The position numbers were made by a program, and so were the translations under genes. A stretch of DNA of 39,085 nt from an uncultured Mycobacteriaceae bacterium (GTDB taxonomy: Bacteria; Actinomycetota; Actinomycetes; Mycobacteriales; Mycobacteriaceae). Where the stretch lies: the NCBI GenBank assembly GCA_902826815.1, contig CADEGF010000061.1, positions 1 through 39,085 on the forward strand, written 5' to 3'. The notes under the pieces are model-generated. The model did no database searches. It saw only the letters and a list, made by a program, of their open reading frames with translations, and had not been told where the DNA came from. This document shows positions 26,896 to 34,316 of this stretch, one piece after another (the first letter of the stretch is position 1; every line of letters begins with the position of its first letter).

Positions 26896-28341
26896 ATGAC
26901 CACCGATGGATACCCGTCCGCCAATGGCGGGCTGATCGAACAGCATTCGATCGATTACGTGCCACACGCCGAGCGGCACGGCAAGGTGTGGCACCAGGGT
27001 CCGTTCTGGTTCACCGGAAACTTCGTCCTTCCGACGATGGTGGTCGGATTCATCGGCCCCTCTATGGGTCTCAGTGTCTGGTTCAGCGTGATCGCGGCCG
27101 CATTGGGAGCCTGCTTCGGCACGTTCTTCATGGCGTTCCACGCCAATCAAGGACCGCGAATGGGTCTGCCGCAGATGATTCAGTCGCGCGCTCAGTTCGG
27201 CAGTCGCGGATCGCTTCTGCCGTTCGCGGCAACGGTGTTCGTCTACATCGGGTTCCTGGTGTTCGACATCATCCTGGCAACCCAGGGCATCAACCTGTTC
27301 GCAGACGCGAAACTGTTCTGGTACCCCGTTCTGATCGCGGTCTCCATCGTCATCGCAGTGATCGGCCACGATCTGCTTCACGTGGTTCAACGGTGGCTGA
27401 CGTACCTGCTGGTGGTGGTGTTCGCGATCCTCACCGTGGTCGCGATCGTGCATTTCGCGTCGGCCGACACGGTCGCGGAAGCCGGCGGAGCGGCGGCGGG
27501 CTGGACGACTGCGGGATTTCTCGTGCAGTTCTCCGTCGCGGCCGGCTACAACATCAGCTACGCGGTCTATGTCTCCGACTACACCCGTTACCTCCCTGCC
27601 GACGCCTCGGCGCCCAAGTTGATCGCCTCGGTGTACGCCGGCGCCGCGGTATCGGCGGTGTGGTTGATGTCGCTGGGTGCGCTGCTCGCCTCCTACATCC
27701 CAGAGGCAGACCCGGTGGAGTCGATCAGGCAGGTCGGCGATCTGCTGTTCCCGGGCTTCGGGACGGTGGCGGTCCTGGTCTCGGTGCTGGCGTTGATCTC
27801 GATCATGGGCGTGAACGCCTACGGCGCCATGCTGACCGGCGCCAGTGCGCTCGACGGATTTCGCGAGATCCAGCCGACGCGCACGCTGCGCATCGTCGGC
27901 CTCGTGATCGTCGGCGTCATCGCGTTGGTGGTCGCTCTGCTGATACCGGAGCAGTATCTCGGCAGTTTCAACAGCTTCGTGCTGCTCATGCTGTACTTCC
28001 TGATTCCCTGGACGGCGGTCAATCTGACCGACTTCTATTTCGTCCGACGCGGCGAGTACGCGATCACCGAAATCGTCAAACCCAACGGCATCTACGGCCG
28101 CTGGGCGTGGCGGGGCATGGTGGCCTACATCGTCGGCTTCGTCGCGATGATCCCGTTCTTCTCGGTCAGCTTCTTCGTCGGTCCGGTCGCGAAAATGCTA
28201 GGGGGCGCCGACTTTTCGTTCGTGGTCGGTCTCGTCGTTTCTAGCGGCCTGTACCTGCTGCTGTGTCGCGGCATGGATACCGCCGAAGAGCAGCGCGCGG
28301 TAGAGGAAAGCTGGGCCCAACTGGAGGGTGGACACCGGTGA
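26896..28341 (+). CDS. NCS1-family nucleobase/allantoin permease
   Basis: A 481-residue membrane protein with about twelve hydrophobic segments, of the NCS1 (cytosine/purine/uracil/thiamine/allantoin) transporter family. It has the early conserved block WFTGNFVLPTMVVGFIGP, GPRMGLPQMIQSRAQFG and SDYTRYLP. It probably imports a nitrogenous ring or amide compound with a cation. The ATG follows TTAGGGAGT. It overlaps the downstream nitrilase by GTGA (28338-28341), so transporter and hydrolase are coupled and the transported solute may feed that enzyme. The exact substrate cannot be read. Confidence 0.9.
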   Translation: MTTDGYPSANGGLIEQHSIDYVPHAERHGKVWHQGPFWFTGNFVLPTMVVGFIGPSMGLSVWFSVIAAALGACFGTFFMAFHANQGPRMGLPQMIQSRAQFGSRGSLLPFAATVFVYIGFLVFDIILATQGINLFADAKLFWYPVLIAVSIVIAVIGHDLLHVVQRWLTYLLVVVFAILTVVAIVHFASADTVAEAGGAAAGWTTAGFLVQFSVAAGYNISYAVYVSDYTRYLPADASAPKLIASVYAGAAVSAVWLMSLGALLASYIPEADPVESIRQVGDLLFPGFGTVAVLVSVLALISIMGVNAYGAMLTGASALDGFREIQPTRTLRIVGLVIVGVIALVVALLIPEQYLGSFNSFVLLMLYFLIPWTAVNLTDFYFVRRGEYAITEIVKPNGIYGRWAWRGMVAYIVGFVAMIPFFSVSFFVGPVAKMLGGADFSFVVGLVVSSGLYLLLCRGMDTAEEQRAVEESWAQLEGGHR

Positions 28342-29354
28342 GACCGGTGACCGTGTCAATCGTTCAACAACCACCGGCGGTTCTGAATCTGTCCGAGTCG
28401 GTGCAGCGCGCTGCAGCCTACGTCGCCGAAGCCGCAGGCGCAGGATCCCAGCTGGTTGTATTTCCCGAGACCTGGCTGACGTGCTATCCCGCATGGGTTT
28501 TCGGTTTGGCAGGCTGGCGCGACCCCGTCGCACGACACTGGCACGCCAAGCTCTTGGAGAACAGCGCTGTCCTCGACCACCACGGCGGCGTCGACGACGA
28601 CCTGGCACCAGTTCGTGCTGCCGCCCGCAGCGCGGAGGTGACAGTGGTGCTCGGGCTCAACGAGCGGTCGGCGCATGGCAGCGGAACGGTTTACAACTCG
28701 CTGATCGTCATCGGACCCGACGGTGCCACGCTGAACCTGCACCGCAAACTCACCCCGACCCACACCGAGCGGATCGTCTGGGGGGCCGGCGACGGGGCGG
28801 GGCTGCGAGTGGTCGACACACCGTCCGGGCGGGTCGGCGGGCTGATCTGCTGGGAGCACTTCCATCCGCTGGCGCGTCACGCACTGCATGCGCAGCAGGA
28901 GAGCATCCATATCGCCGCATGGCCGGACATGACCGAACAACACCTGATTGCAGCACGTTCGTATGCCCTGGAAGGCCGGTGCCATGTGATCTGCGCGGCC
29001 CAGATCGTCTCCGCCGCAGACATTCCCGCCGACCTACGCGAACTATTCCGGGCGGGTGTCGGCCCGGACGCCCCCGCGGACGGGCTGCTCTTCGACGGCG
29101 GATCGTGCGTGGTGGCCCCCGACGGCAGCTGGGTCGTCGAACCCACGTATGGCGAGGAGCGTCTGATCACCGCGCGCATCGACACCGAGGCTCGCTACGG
29201 CGAGATGCTCGACCTCGATATCGCAGGCCACTACAGCAGATCCGATGTCTTCACGTTGTCGGTCCAGCGACGCCGGCTGGGCAGCGGAGTCCAATTCAGT
29301 GACATCGCAGACGATTCGGCGGACACCAGCCGATTGGACAGCGACGGCCGGTAG
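28338..29354 (+). CDS. nitrilase
   Basis: A 338-residue carbon-nitrogen hydrolase with the Glu-Lys-Cys triad: Glu44 in VVFPETW, Lys137 in LHRKLTPTHTER, and Cys171 in LICWEHFHPL. The CWEH context and length match true nitrilases (branch 1), which convert R-CN to acid plus ammonia, rather than amidases or ureidopropionases. The GTG at 28338 overlaps the permease stop (GTGA). The enzyme would release ammonium from an imported nitrile. A cyanide-detoxifying or auxin-type role cannot be excluded. Confidence 0.88.
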   Translation: MRPVTVSIVQQPPAVLNLSESVQRAAAYVAEAAGAGSQLVVFPETWLTCYPAWVFGLAGWRDPVARHWHAKLLENSAVLDHHGGVDDDLAPVRAAARSAEVTVVLGLNERSAHGSGTVYNSLIVIGPDGATLNLHRKLTPTHTERIVWGAGDGAGLRVVDTPSGRVGGLICWEHFHPLARHALHAQQESIHIAAWPDMTEQHLIAARSYALEGRCHVICAAQIVSAADIPADLRELFRAGVGPDAPADGLLFDGGSCVVAPDGSWVVEPTYGEERLITARIDTEARYGEMLDLDIAGHYSRSDVFTLSVQRRRLGSGVQFSDIADDSADTSRLDSDGR

Positions 29355-29483
29355 CGAACAGGAGGCCGCGATGCCAGATCTATTCCGGCCGGGTGATCAG
29401 GTCGCGCGGCCCGGCGGGGTAGGCGCCCAGTGGAAGCGAACCGTAACTCTGTCACAGACGTTGGGACTGACTGTTGGGTGGTT

Positions 29484-29774
29484 CTATGGCCTCGGCAGGC
29501 GCTGCAGAGCCGGGTTCGCTGCGACCGCCGGCGCCCGCGTACGGGTCCGGTTCGGCGGTAGAGACGACACCACTTCAGGCTCGTCGCGGGTCTTCTCCGT
29601 GCCGTCGATCGCGGCCATGAGCGCACCAGGCGTCATCGAGAGCATCGGCGCTGAGAAGACCCGCACCGCCTCGCTGTCACAGACTGGGCATCGCGCTCGA
29701 CGCTCAGCCGTTCCCATCGTTCGGCTCACATCGAAGACGCCGTCCACGACGCACCGATACCGATACTGCACCAT
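29484..29774 (-). CDS. fmdB: FmdB-like zinc-ribbon regulator
   Basis: A 96-residue protein whose first 45 residues follow the FmdB zinc-ribbon pattern (VQYRYRC, FDVSRTMG, RCPVCDSEAVRVFSAP). FmdB was named as a positive regulator of formamidase in Methylophilus. Here it lies downstream of fmdA and a urea transporter on the same strand, supporting the assignment. The second metal cysteine is replaced: C8-V-V-D11 instead of C-x-x-C, while the CPVC knuckle is intact. Zinc binding may be weakened. The tail is Pro/Arg-rich. The ATG is inside the loop of a perfect 10-bp hairpin (29761-29788). Confidence 0.7.
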   Translation of the reverse strand: MVQYRYRCVVDGVFDVSRTMGTAERRARCPVCDSEAVRVFSAPMLSMTPGALMAAIDGTEKTRDEPEVVSSLPPNRTRTRAPAVAANPALQRLPRP

Positions 29775-29788
29775 GCAATGCAGTATCG
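29761..29788 (-). promoter_or_regulatory. hairpin enclosing the fmdB start codon
   Basis: CGATACTGCA (29761-29770) and TGCAGTATCG (29779-29788) are perfect 10-bp inverted arms around an 8-base loop that contains the fmdB ATG (29774-29772). In RNA this could restrict initiation; in DNA it could be a dimeric operator. No strong ribosome-binding site is visible upstream. Confidence 0.5.
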
Positions 29789-29955
29789 CAGGTTTCAGCG
29801 CATCGGAAAACGGATTGGCTAAAAGCGTTGGGTTTAAATGGTATTGACGTGAATCACGAGTACGACCGCTTATCACACGGGTCATTCTCTCCGGCTAACG
29901 CACAGCGTGGTCGAGCACCCAGACCGCGGCCACCACAATCCGGTGGACACACCGT

Positions 29956-31110
29956 TCACGCGGTCCCGGTCTCGACGTCATCGGCGGCAGCGGGGTTCTC
30001 CCGGCGACCGCGGACCCGACGCAGGTGTTCCTCCGGAGTCACGACCTCAGCGGGTGGCACCCACTCAAAGTTCTTCGACGCGTCCTTCAGAAGTACGAAG
30101 GTCAGCGTTCCAAAGCAGAAGGGAAGTGTCAGGGCAGGCAGCCCCCACGGCGTGAAGACCGCTGCTATCGCCCCGAAGAGCAGGGCGGTGAACGCCGCAC
30201 AGACGACACCCAACAACGCCGAGCGCCAGGTCAGTACGTAGAACACCCCGGCGATGGCCAGCGCAGCGTCGAACGAGTTGAACCCCCACAGCCCGTTGTA
30301 GATCGCCACCCCATCGGCGCCGAGTGCGAATCCGGTGAGCATGCCGACGATGGAACCGACCAGCGCGAAGATTGCGGCGATCCTCGAGCAGAACGCGATC
30401 CCGATGATGATGAGCACACCGGCCAGGATGCTGTTGAGGAAGAACAGCTGACCGATACCCCGGAACACCGCATTCAAGATCGCCACTGCGTCGGTGCTGC
30501 CGACAGCATCGGCACTGGCCCGCAGCGCGGTCTCCACGTCTGCCCCGTCCGACGCCGGCGATGCTGGGGCGACACCGACACCGAGCCTGCCGTTCGCGAC
30601 GTGCAGTCCGGTGATCAAGAACAGCAGGGTCGCGATGTTGAACGCCAACGTGAACGGCGGCACGCCCCATGAGCCGCCGAATACGGCGGCGAGCGCACCC
30701 ATCAGCACGGTGGACACAGCGCTCAGCACGATCATCCAGACGATGACGAGCGGGTCCCACGTCGGCGACAGAAAGAGCGACAACGCGAGCCCCACGAGAA
30801 CGCCGTTGAATCCGAACAATCCCGCCCGGATGGCGCCACGATCGAAACCCAGTGCGTGCGCGGCGAGCGTCGACGCGACAACACCGACCGTCCCGCCGAA
30901 GCCGAACCACGGATCGTAGATCCACGCGGCTGCCAAAATAAACAGACCGGTGATCGGGCTGTTCATGAACACAACCTGACCGACGCCTCGCAGGCAATAC
31001 TCGATGAATCCCACCACGGGGATGTTGTGCGCTCGCTCGCCCAGCGCCGGCATCGTGCCGTCCACCATCTGCAGCGGGTTTTGACTCCGTGTCGAATCTG
31101 CTGTCGTCAT
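29956..31110 (-). CDS. UT-family urea transporter
   Basis: A 384-residue channel-like urea transporter with the internal two-fold repeat of the family: GVGQVVFMNSPITGLFI and GLFGFNGVLVGLAL in the first half, GIGQLFFLNSILAGVLI and GLWGFNSFDAALAI in the second. These repeated segments line the selectivity pore. A ~50-residue hydrophilic insert (about residues 180-225) joins the halves. It passively imports urea or small amides such as formamide. It starts 157 bases after fmdA with GGAGG before the ATG. In the M. smegmatis acetamidase locus an unrelated AmiS-type channel occupies a comparable role. Confidence 0.92.
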   Translation of the reverse strand: MTTADSTRSQNPLQMVDGTMPALGERAHNIPVVGFIEYCLRGVGQVVFMNSPITGLFILAAAWIYDPWFGFGGTVGVVASTLAAHALGFDRGAIRAGLFGFNGVLVGLALSLFLSPTWDPLVIVWMIVLSAVSTVLMGALAAVFGGSWGVPPFTLAFNIATLLFLITGLHVANGRLGVGVAPASPASDGADVETALRASADAVGSTDAVAILNAVFRGIGQLFFLNSILAGVLIIIGIAFCSRIAAIFALVGSIVGMLTGFALGADGVAIYNGLWGFNSFDAALAIAGVFYVLTWRSALLGVVCAAFTALLFGAIAAVFTPWGLPALTLPFCFGTLTFVLLKDASKNFEWVPPAEVVTPEEHLRRVRGRRENPAAADDVETGTA

Positions 31111-31210
31111 GACCGCCTCCAGGGCTGGGTCGACGGGACCTGTGTCATCTCAGAACGATTCGTGACGCATCGGTGGGATGCCTCGAAATTGCTTGGCGCG
31201 TAGCGCGATC

Positions 31211-31253
31211 GGCCCAGGAGGCGGGCTGGTTCGTGGTCCCGCCTCCATGGGCC
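31211..31253 (-). terminator. hairpin between fmdA and the urea transporter
   Basis: GGCCCAGGAGGCGGG (31211-31225) pairs with CCCGCCTCCATGGGCC (31238-31253), with one bulged base and a 12-base loop, starting 14 bases after the fmdA stop. There is no following U-run on the minus strand. It may be a partial terminator or an mRNA-stability element lowering transporter expression relative to formamidase. Confidence 0.5.
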
Positions 31254-31267
31254 GGGCCGAGCCGGAC

Positions 31268-32524
31268 TCAGCCCCCGCTGGACATCGGCACACCCATGCC
31301 CGGGTCGATCTTGGTCGGGCCGTTAGCCGATGGCCGGATGTCGATGTCGAAGATCTCCGTGGGGAGGTAGACCGTCGAACACGAGTTGGGGATGTCGACG
31401 ACGCCGGACAGCCTGCCCTCGATCGGCGCCGAGCCCAGGATCATGTAGGCCTGAATCGCGCTGTAGCCGAACTTCGTCAGGTAGTCGATGGCATGAAGGC
31501 AGGCCCGCTGATACGACAGGTGCGAGTCGAGGTAGCGCTGTTCGCCGTCGAGGGTGACCGAGGTTCCCGAGAATGCCAACCACCGACTGAACTGCGGGTC
31601 GGTGGTGCCGGGCATGAAGATCGCGTTCTCGCTGACACCGTAGGTGTCCATGCCGCCCTTGATCACGTCGACATGCAGGTCGATGAACCCACCCATCTCG
31701 ATGGCGCCACAGAACGTGATCTCGCCGTCGCCCTGGGAGAAGTGCAGGTCTCCCATGGACAGGTTGGCCCCGTCCACGAAGACCGGGTAGAACACCCGCG
31801 TCCCCTTGGTGAAGTTCTTGATGTCCTGGTTGCCGCCATTCTCGCGCGGCGGGGCGGTACGGGCGGCCTCGGCGGCCGCGCGTTCGAAGTCTTTTCCAGA
31901 CAGACTGCCAAGGATCGCAGAGTCAGGAAGGGGTGGAAGTGCAAGCGGCGGAACGCGATCCGGATCGGTGTCGATGAGCGCCTGCTCGCGTGAGTTCCAC
32001 TTCTTCAGCAACGCCGCCGATGGTGCGGTCCCCATCAAGCCCGGATGCACGATGCCGACGTAGGACACGCCCGGTACGTGCCGCGAGGTGGCGACACCGC
32101 CGTTGAAGTCCCAGATCACCTTATAGGCGTCGGGGAACTGCTCGGTGAGGAATCCGCCGCCGTTGCTGGTCGCGAACACGCCGGTGTAGCCCCAGCCCTG
32201 ACCGGCCAGCGGCCCTGAATCCTCTTGCGGGATCGGACCGACGTCGAGGATGTCGACGATGAGCAGGTCGCCGGGCTTGGCGCCCTCGACCGCGATCGGT
32301 CCGCTGAGGACGTGCACTCCGGGAAGCGGCGCATTGAGAATGTCGTCGGCGGAGTCGTCGTTGTGGATGGCTCCGTCGAACCACTCGCGACAGTGCACGC
32401 GGAACGAGTCACCAGGTTTGACCTTGACCTGGGCCGGGATGTCGGGGTGCCAGCGGTTGTGGCCGACGATCTTCTGCTCGGTGAACTTCTTCGAGGAATC
32501 GAGGGGGAACACTTCTTTCGGCAT
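31268..32524 (-). CDS. fmdA: formamidase (FmdA/acetamidase family)
   Basis: A 418-residue amide hydrolase of the FmdA_AmdA family, which contains both formamidase and the M. smegmatis acetamidase. The N-terminal block reads HNRWHPDIPAQVKVKPGDS, followed by DGAIHNDDSADD, HVLSGPIAVEGAKPGDLL and GDLHFSQGDGEITFCGAIE, the conserved core. The C-terminal AIQAYMILGSAPIEGRLSG also matches. It converts formamide (or another short amide) to acid and ammonia in the cytoplasm. AGGAGA precedes the ATG. A 34-bp palindrome 44 bases upstream is the likely operator of a MarR repressor encoded next door. Confidence 0.93.
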   Translation of the reverse strand: MPKEVFPLDSSKKFTEQKIVGHNRWHPDIPAQVKVKPGDSFRVHCREWFDGAIHNDDSADDILNAPLPGVHVLSGPIAVEGAKPGDLLIVDILDVGPIPQEDSGPLAGQGWGYTGVFATSNGGGFLTEQFPDAYKVIWDFNGGVATSRHVPGVSYVGIVHPGLMGTAPSAALLKKWNSREQALIDTDPDRVPPLALPPLPDSAILGSLSGKDFERAAAEAARTAPPRENGGNQDIKNFTKGTRVFYPVFVDGANLSMGDLHFSQGDGEITFCGAIEMGGFIDLHVDVIKGGMDTYGVSENAIFMPGTTDPQFSRWLAFSGTSVTLDGEQRYLDSHLSYQRACLHAIDYLTKFGYSAIQAYMILGSAPIEGRLSGVVDIPNSCSTVYLPTEIFDIDIRPSANGPTKIDPGMGVPMSSGG

Positions 32525-32567
32525 CGCATCTCCTGGCAGGTTTGATTGGGGGTGCCCAGTCAGCTAG

Positions 32568-32601
32568 CGCTCAATTACTACCATTTGGTAGTAATTGAGC
32601 G
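32568..32601. promoter_or_regulatory. 34-bp perfect palindrome, fmdA operator
   Basis: CGCTCAATTACTACCA (32568-32583) and TGGTAGTAATTGAGCG (32586-32601) are perfect 16-bp inverted arms around TT. It lies 44-77 bases before the fmdA ATG, in the 219-bp gap between fmdA and the MarR gene. Length, symmetry and AT-rich centre suit a MarR dimer; assignment to the adjacent MarR protein is inference. Confidence 0.7.
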
Positions 32602-32743
32602 TCAATTTACTCGCTGACGTGGCCGTGTCAAGACCCGCCGCAGCGAGGTTCCGCCCCGAGCTCTTGCCAGAGTGTGTGACGCCGTGAGCAGAAGCCGACG
32701 GGAGATTTTTGCCGTCAGCCGTCAACTGAAACCGCTTCGTCAA

Positions 32744-33115
32744 TCAGTCCCGCACGGCGTCACGTGAGGGGCCATACTGCAGACAGATCCGGAGGATGGC
32801 CGGTTGGACCTCCCTTAGGAGTGCGGCACCGTGAGCAGACAGTTGCAGAGTGACCCGCCGACGATCGTGCAGCGCGGGCGCTCTGAATACGGCACCGACC
32901 TCTACCAGCGAATCGACGGCGCGGGTAGCAGTGGTCGGGGTGATAACGAGCGCGTCGATCACCTCGGCCATCGAGCACCCGGGGCTGGACTGGATGAACT
33001 CGAGAGCGCGCCAGCGGTCCACATTGAGCTCGGTGCCGCGGAGCGCTTCGTCGATCCGCATTCCGACCTCTGCGGCTTGCCTGAGGAGTGCGAGGCTATG
33101 CGCGACGGATTCCAT
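32744..33115 (-). CDS. MarR-family repressor (AmiA-like)
   Basis: A short 123-residue winged-helix protein. The recognition region SMAEVIDALVITPTTATRAVDSLVEVGAVFRAP and the wing HDRRRVTLQLSAHG are clear MarR features, preceded by LNVDRWRALEFIQSSPG. In the M. smegmatis acetamidase locus the MarR-like repressor AmiA and the amide-sensor protein AmiC are neighbours. Here an AmiC-like gene is divergent and overlaps the 5' end, so this is probably the repressor of fmdA acting at the 32568-32601 palindrome. The C-terminal dimerisation helix appears short. Confidence 0.8.
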   Translation of the reverse strand: MESVAHSLALLRQAAEVGMRIDEALRGTELNVDRWRALEFIQSSPGCSMAEVIDALVITPTTATRAVDSLVEVGAVFRAPALHDRRRVTLQLSAHGAALLREVQPAILRICLQYGPSRDAVRD

Positions 33116-34303
33116 AGTCTGCCTCCTTCAAGCTCTCAGCTACCGGCTCCTCAGTGTAGGGAGCCGGCCAGCGGCACCGCCAATGGCGCGGCGACATCTG
33201 ATTGTGCAACATCCAGGATCAACGAGTGGCGTGTTGCCCTTGTGCTTCCTGGACGCGGGCCGGCGGGGATCTTCGGCCTCGAGTGCCGCGCCGCGGCCGA
33301 GCTTGCCGCCGCAGAGATCGACGCCGCGGGAGGAGTTGCTGGTCGTTCGTTGCAATTCGTCCATGTCGAGGCCGGTGGCGAGCCGGCCGCAGTCGGGCGC
33401 GAGATCAATCGGCTGCTCGACGACGGCGCCATCGACGCCGTCACCGGTTGGCATTTGTCGAACGCGCGCCAAGCAATAGCAAAGGTGGTCCGCGGGCGTA
33501 TGCCGTACGTCTACGCCGCCGCTTACGAGGGTGGTGAGCAAAGCGACGGCGTGTTATGCAGTGGAGAAGTCCCTGGCGATCAGATCCTCGCGTCGCTCAG
33601 CTGGTTCCGTACTGAGTTGCGTCTGCGACGCTGGTTCGTTGTCGGGAACGATTACGTGTGGCCGCGCGGCACTGCGGCAGCCACCAAGTTGGGCCTGCGC
33701 GACACGGACATATCCGTTGTCGCCGAACGGTTCCTGCCGCTCGGCACCGAAGAGCCCGCAGCCTGGGATCGCGTCCTGGACGAGATCGTCCATAGCCGGG
33801 CAGAGGGGGTCATCACACTGCTGGTGGGATCCGACGCGGTCCGCTTCAATCGTGCATTCGCGCAAAAGGGACTCGACCCCACCATTACTCGATTCAGCCC
33901 TTTTACAGACGAAACTGTGATCCTCGCCAGTGGTGAAGAGTCCACCACGAACCTGTTCATTTCAGCCGGCTGGTTCGCAGACCTGAGATCGGCGTCGGCA
34001 GCCGAATTCACCGACGGCTTCACCCGTGCCTTCGACCTGGTCAACGGCACCGGGCCGCTGGGTGAAGCCCAGGCGCCGCAACCAGGAACCATGGCGGAAA
34101 CGACGTACTCCGGATTGCACTTTCTCGCCAGCATCGCGAGCGAATCGATTCCCACCGTCGAGGACACACGGCGCGCGTTCGCCGGGTGGGGATGGGATTC
34201 ACCGCACGGTTCAGTGGATTTCCGCGCCGGAGCAGCGCGGCATCCGGTTCATCTTGCGCAGGCCAACGGCGTTGAGCTTGAAGTGATTGCGCGAGTCAGA
34301 TGA
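33098..34303 (+). CDS. amide/urea-binding sensor (AmiC-like)
   Basis: The main part (about residues 45-401) is a type I periplasmic-binding-protein fold of the amide/urea group: GIFGLECRAAAELAAAEIDAAGGVAG, AVTGWHLSNARQAIAKVV, MPYVYAAAYEGGE, VGNDYVWPRG and the C-terminal GSVDFRAGAARHPVHLAQ. There is no signal peptide, so it should stay in the cytoplasm as a ligand sensor like Pseudomonas AmiC rather than serve an ABC importer. The only ATG/GTG ahead of the fold is ATG 33098, inside the divergent MarR gene, with GAGGAG upstream. It would add ~45 unconserved residues, so the start is uncertain. Confidence 0.75.
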   Translation: MRDGFHSLPPSSSQLPAPQCREPASGTANGAATSDCATSRINEWRVALVLPGRGPAGIFGLECRAAAELAAAEIDAAGGVAGRSLQFVHVEAGGEPAAVGREINRLLDDGAIDAVTGWHLSNARQAIAKVVRGRMPYVYAAAYEGGEQSDGVLCSGEVPGDQILASLSWFRTELRLRRWFVVGNDYVWPRGTAAATKLGLRDTDISVVAERFLPLGTEEPAAWDRVLDEIVHSRAEGVITLLVGSDAVRFNRAFAQKGLDPTITRFSPFTDETVILASGEESTTNLFISAGWFADLRSASAAEFTDGFTRAFDLVNGTGPLGEAQAPQPGTMAETTYSGLHFLASIASESIPTVEDTRRAFAGWGWDSPHGSVDFRAGAARHPVHLAQANGVELEVIARVR

Positions 34304-34316
34304 GCGGTACGACCAA

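Noticed and set aside
26122-27453. 443-codon minus-strand frame across cutinase and permease
   Set aside because: It spans two well-identified plus-strand genes, and its His/Arg/Asp-rich translation is typical of high-GC antisense.
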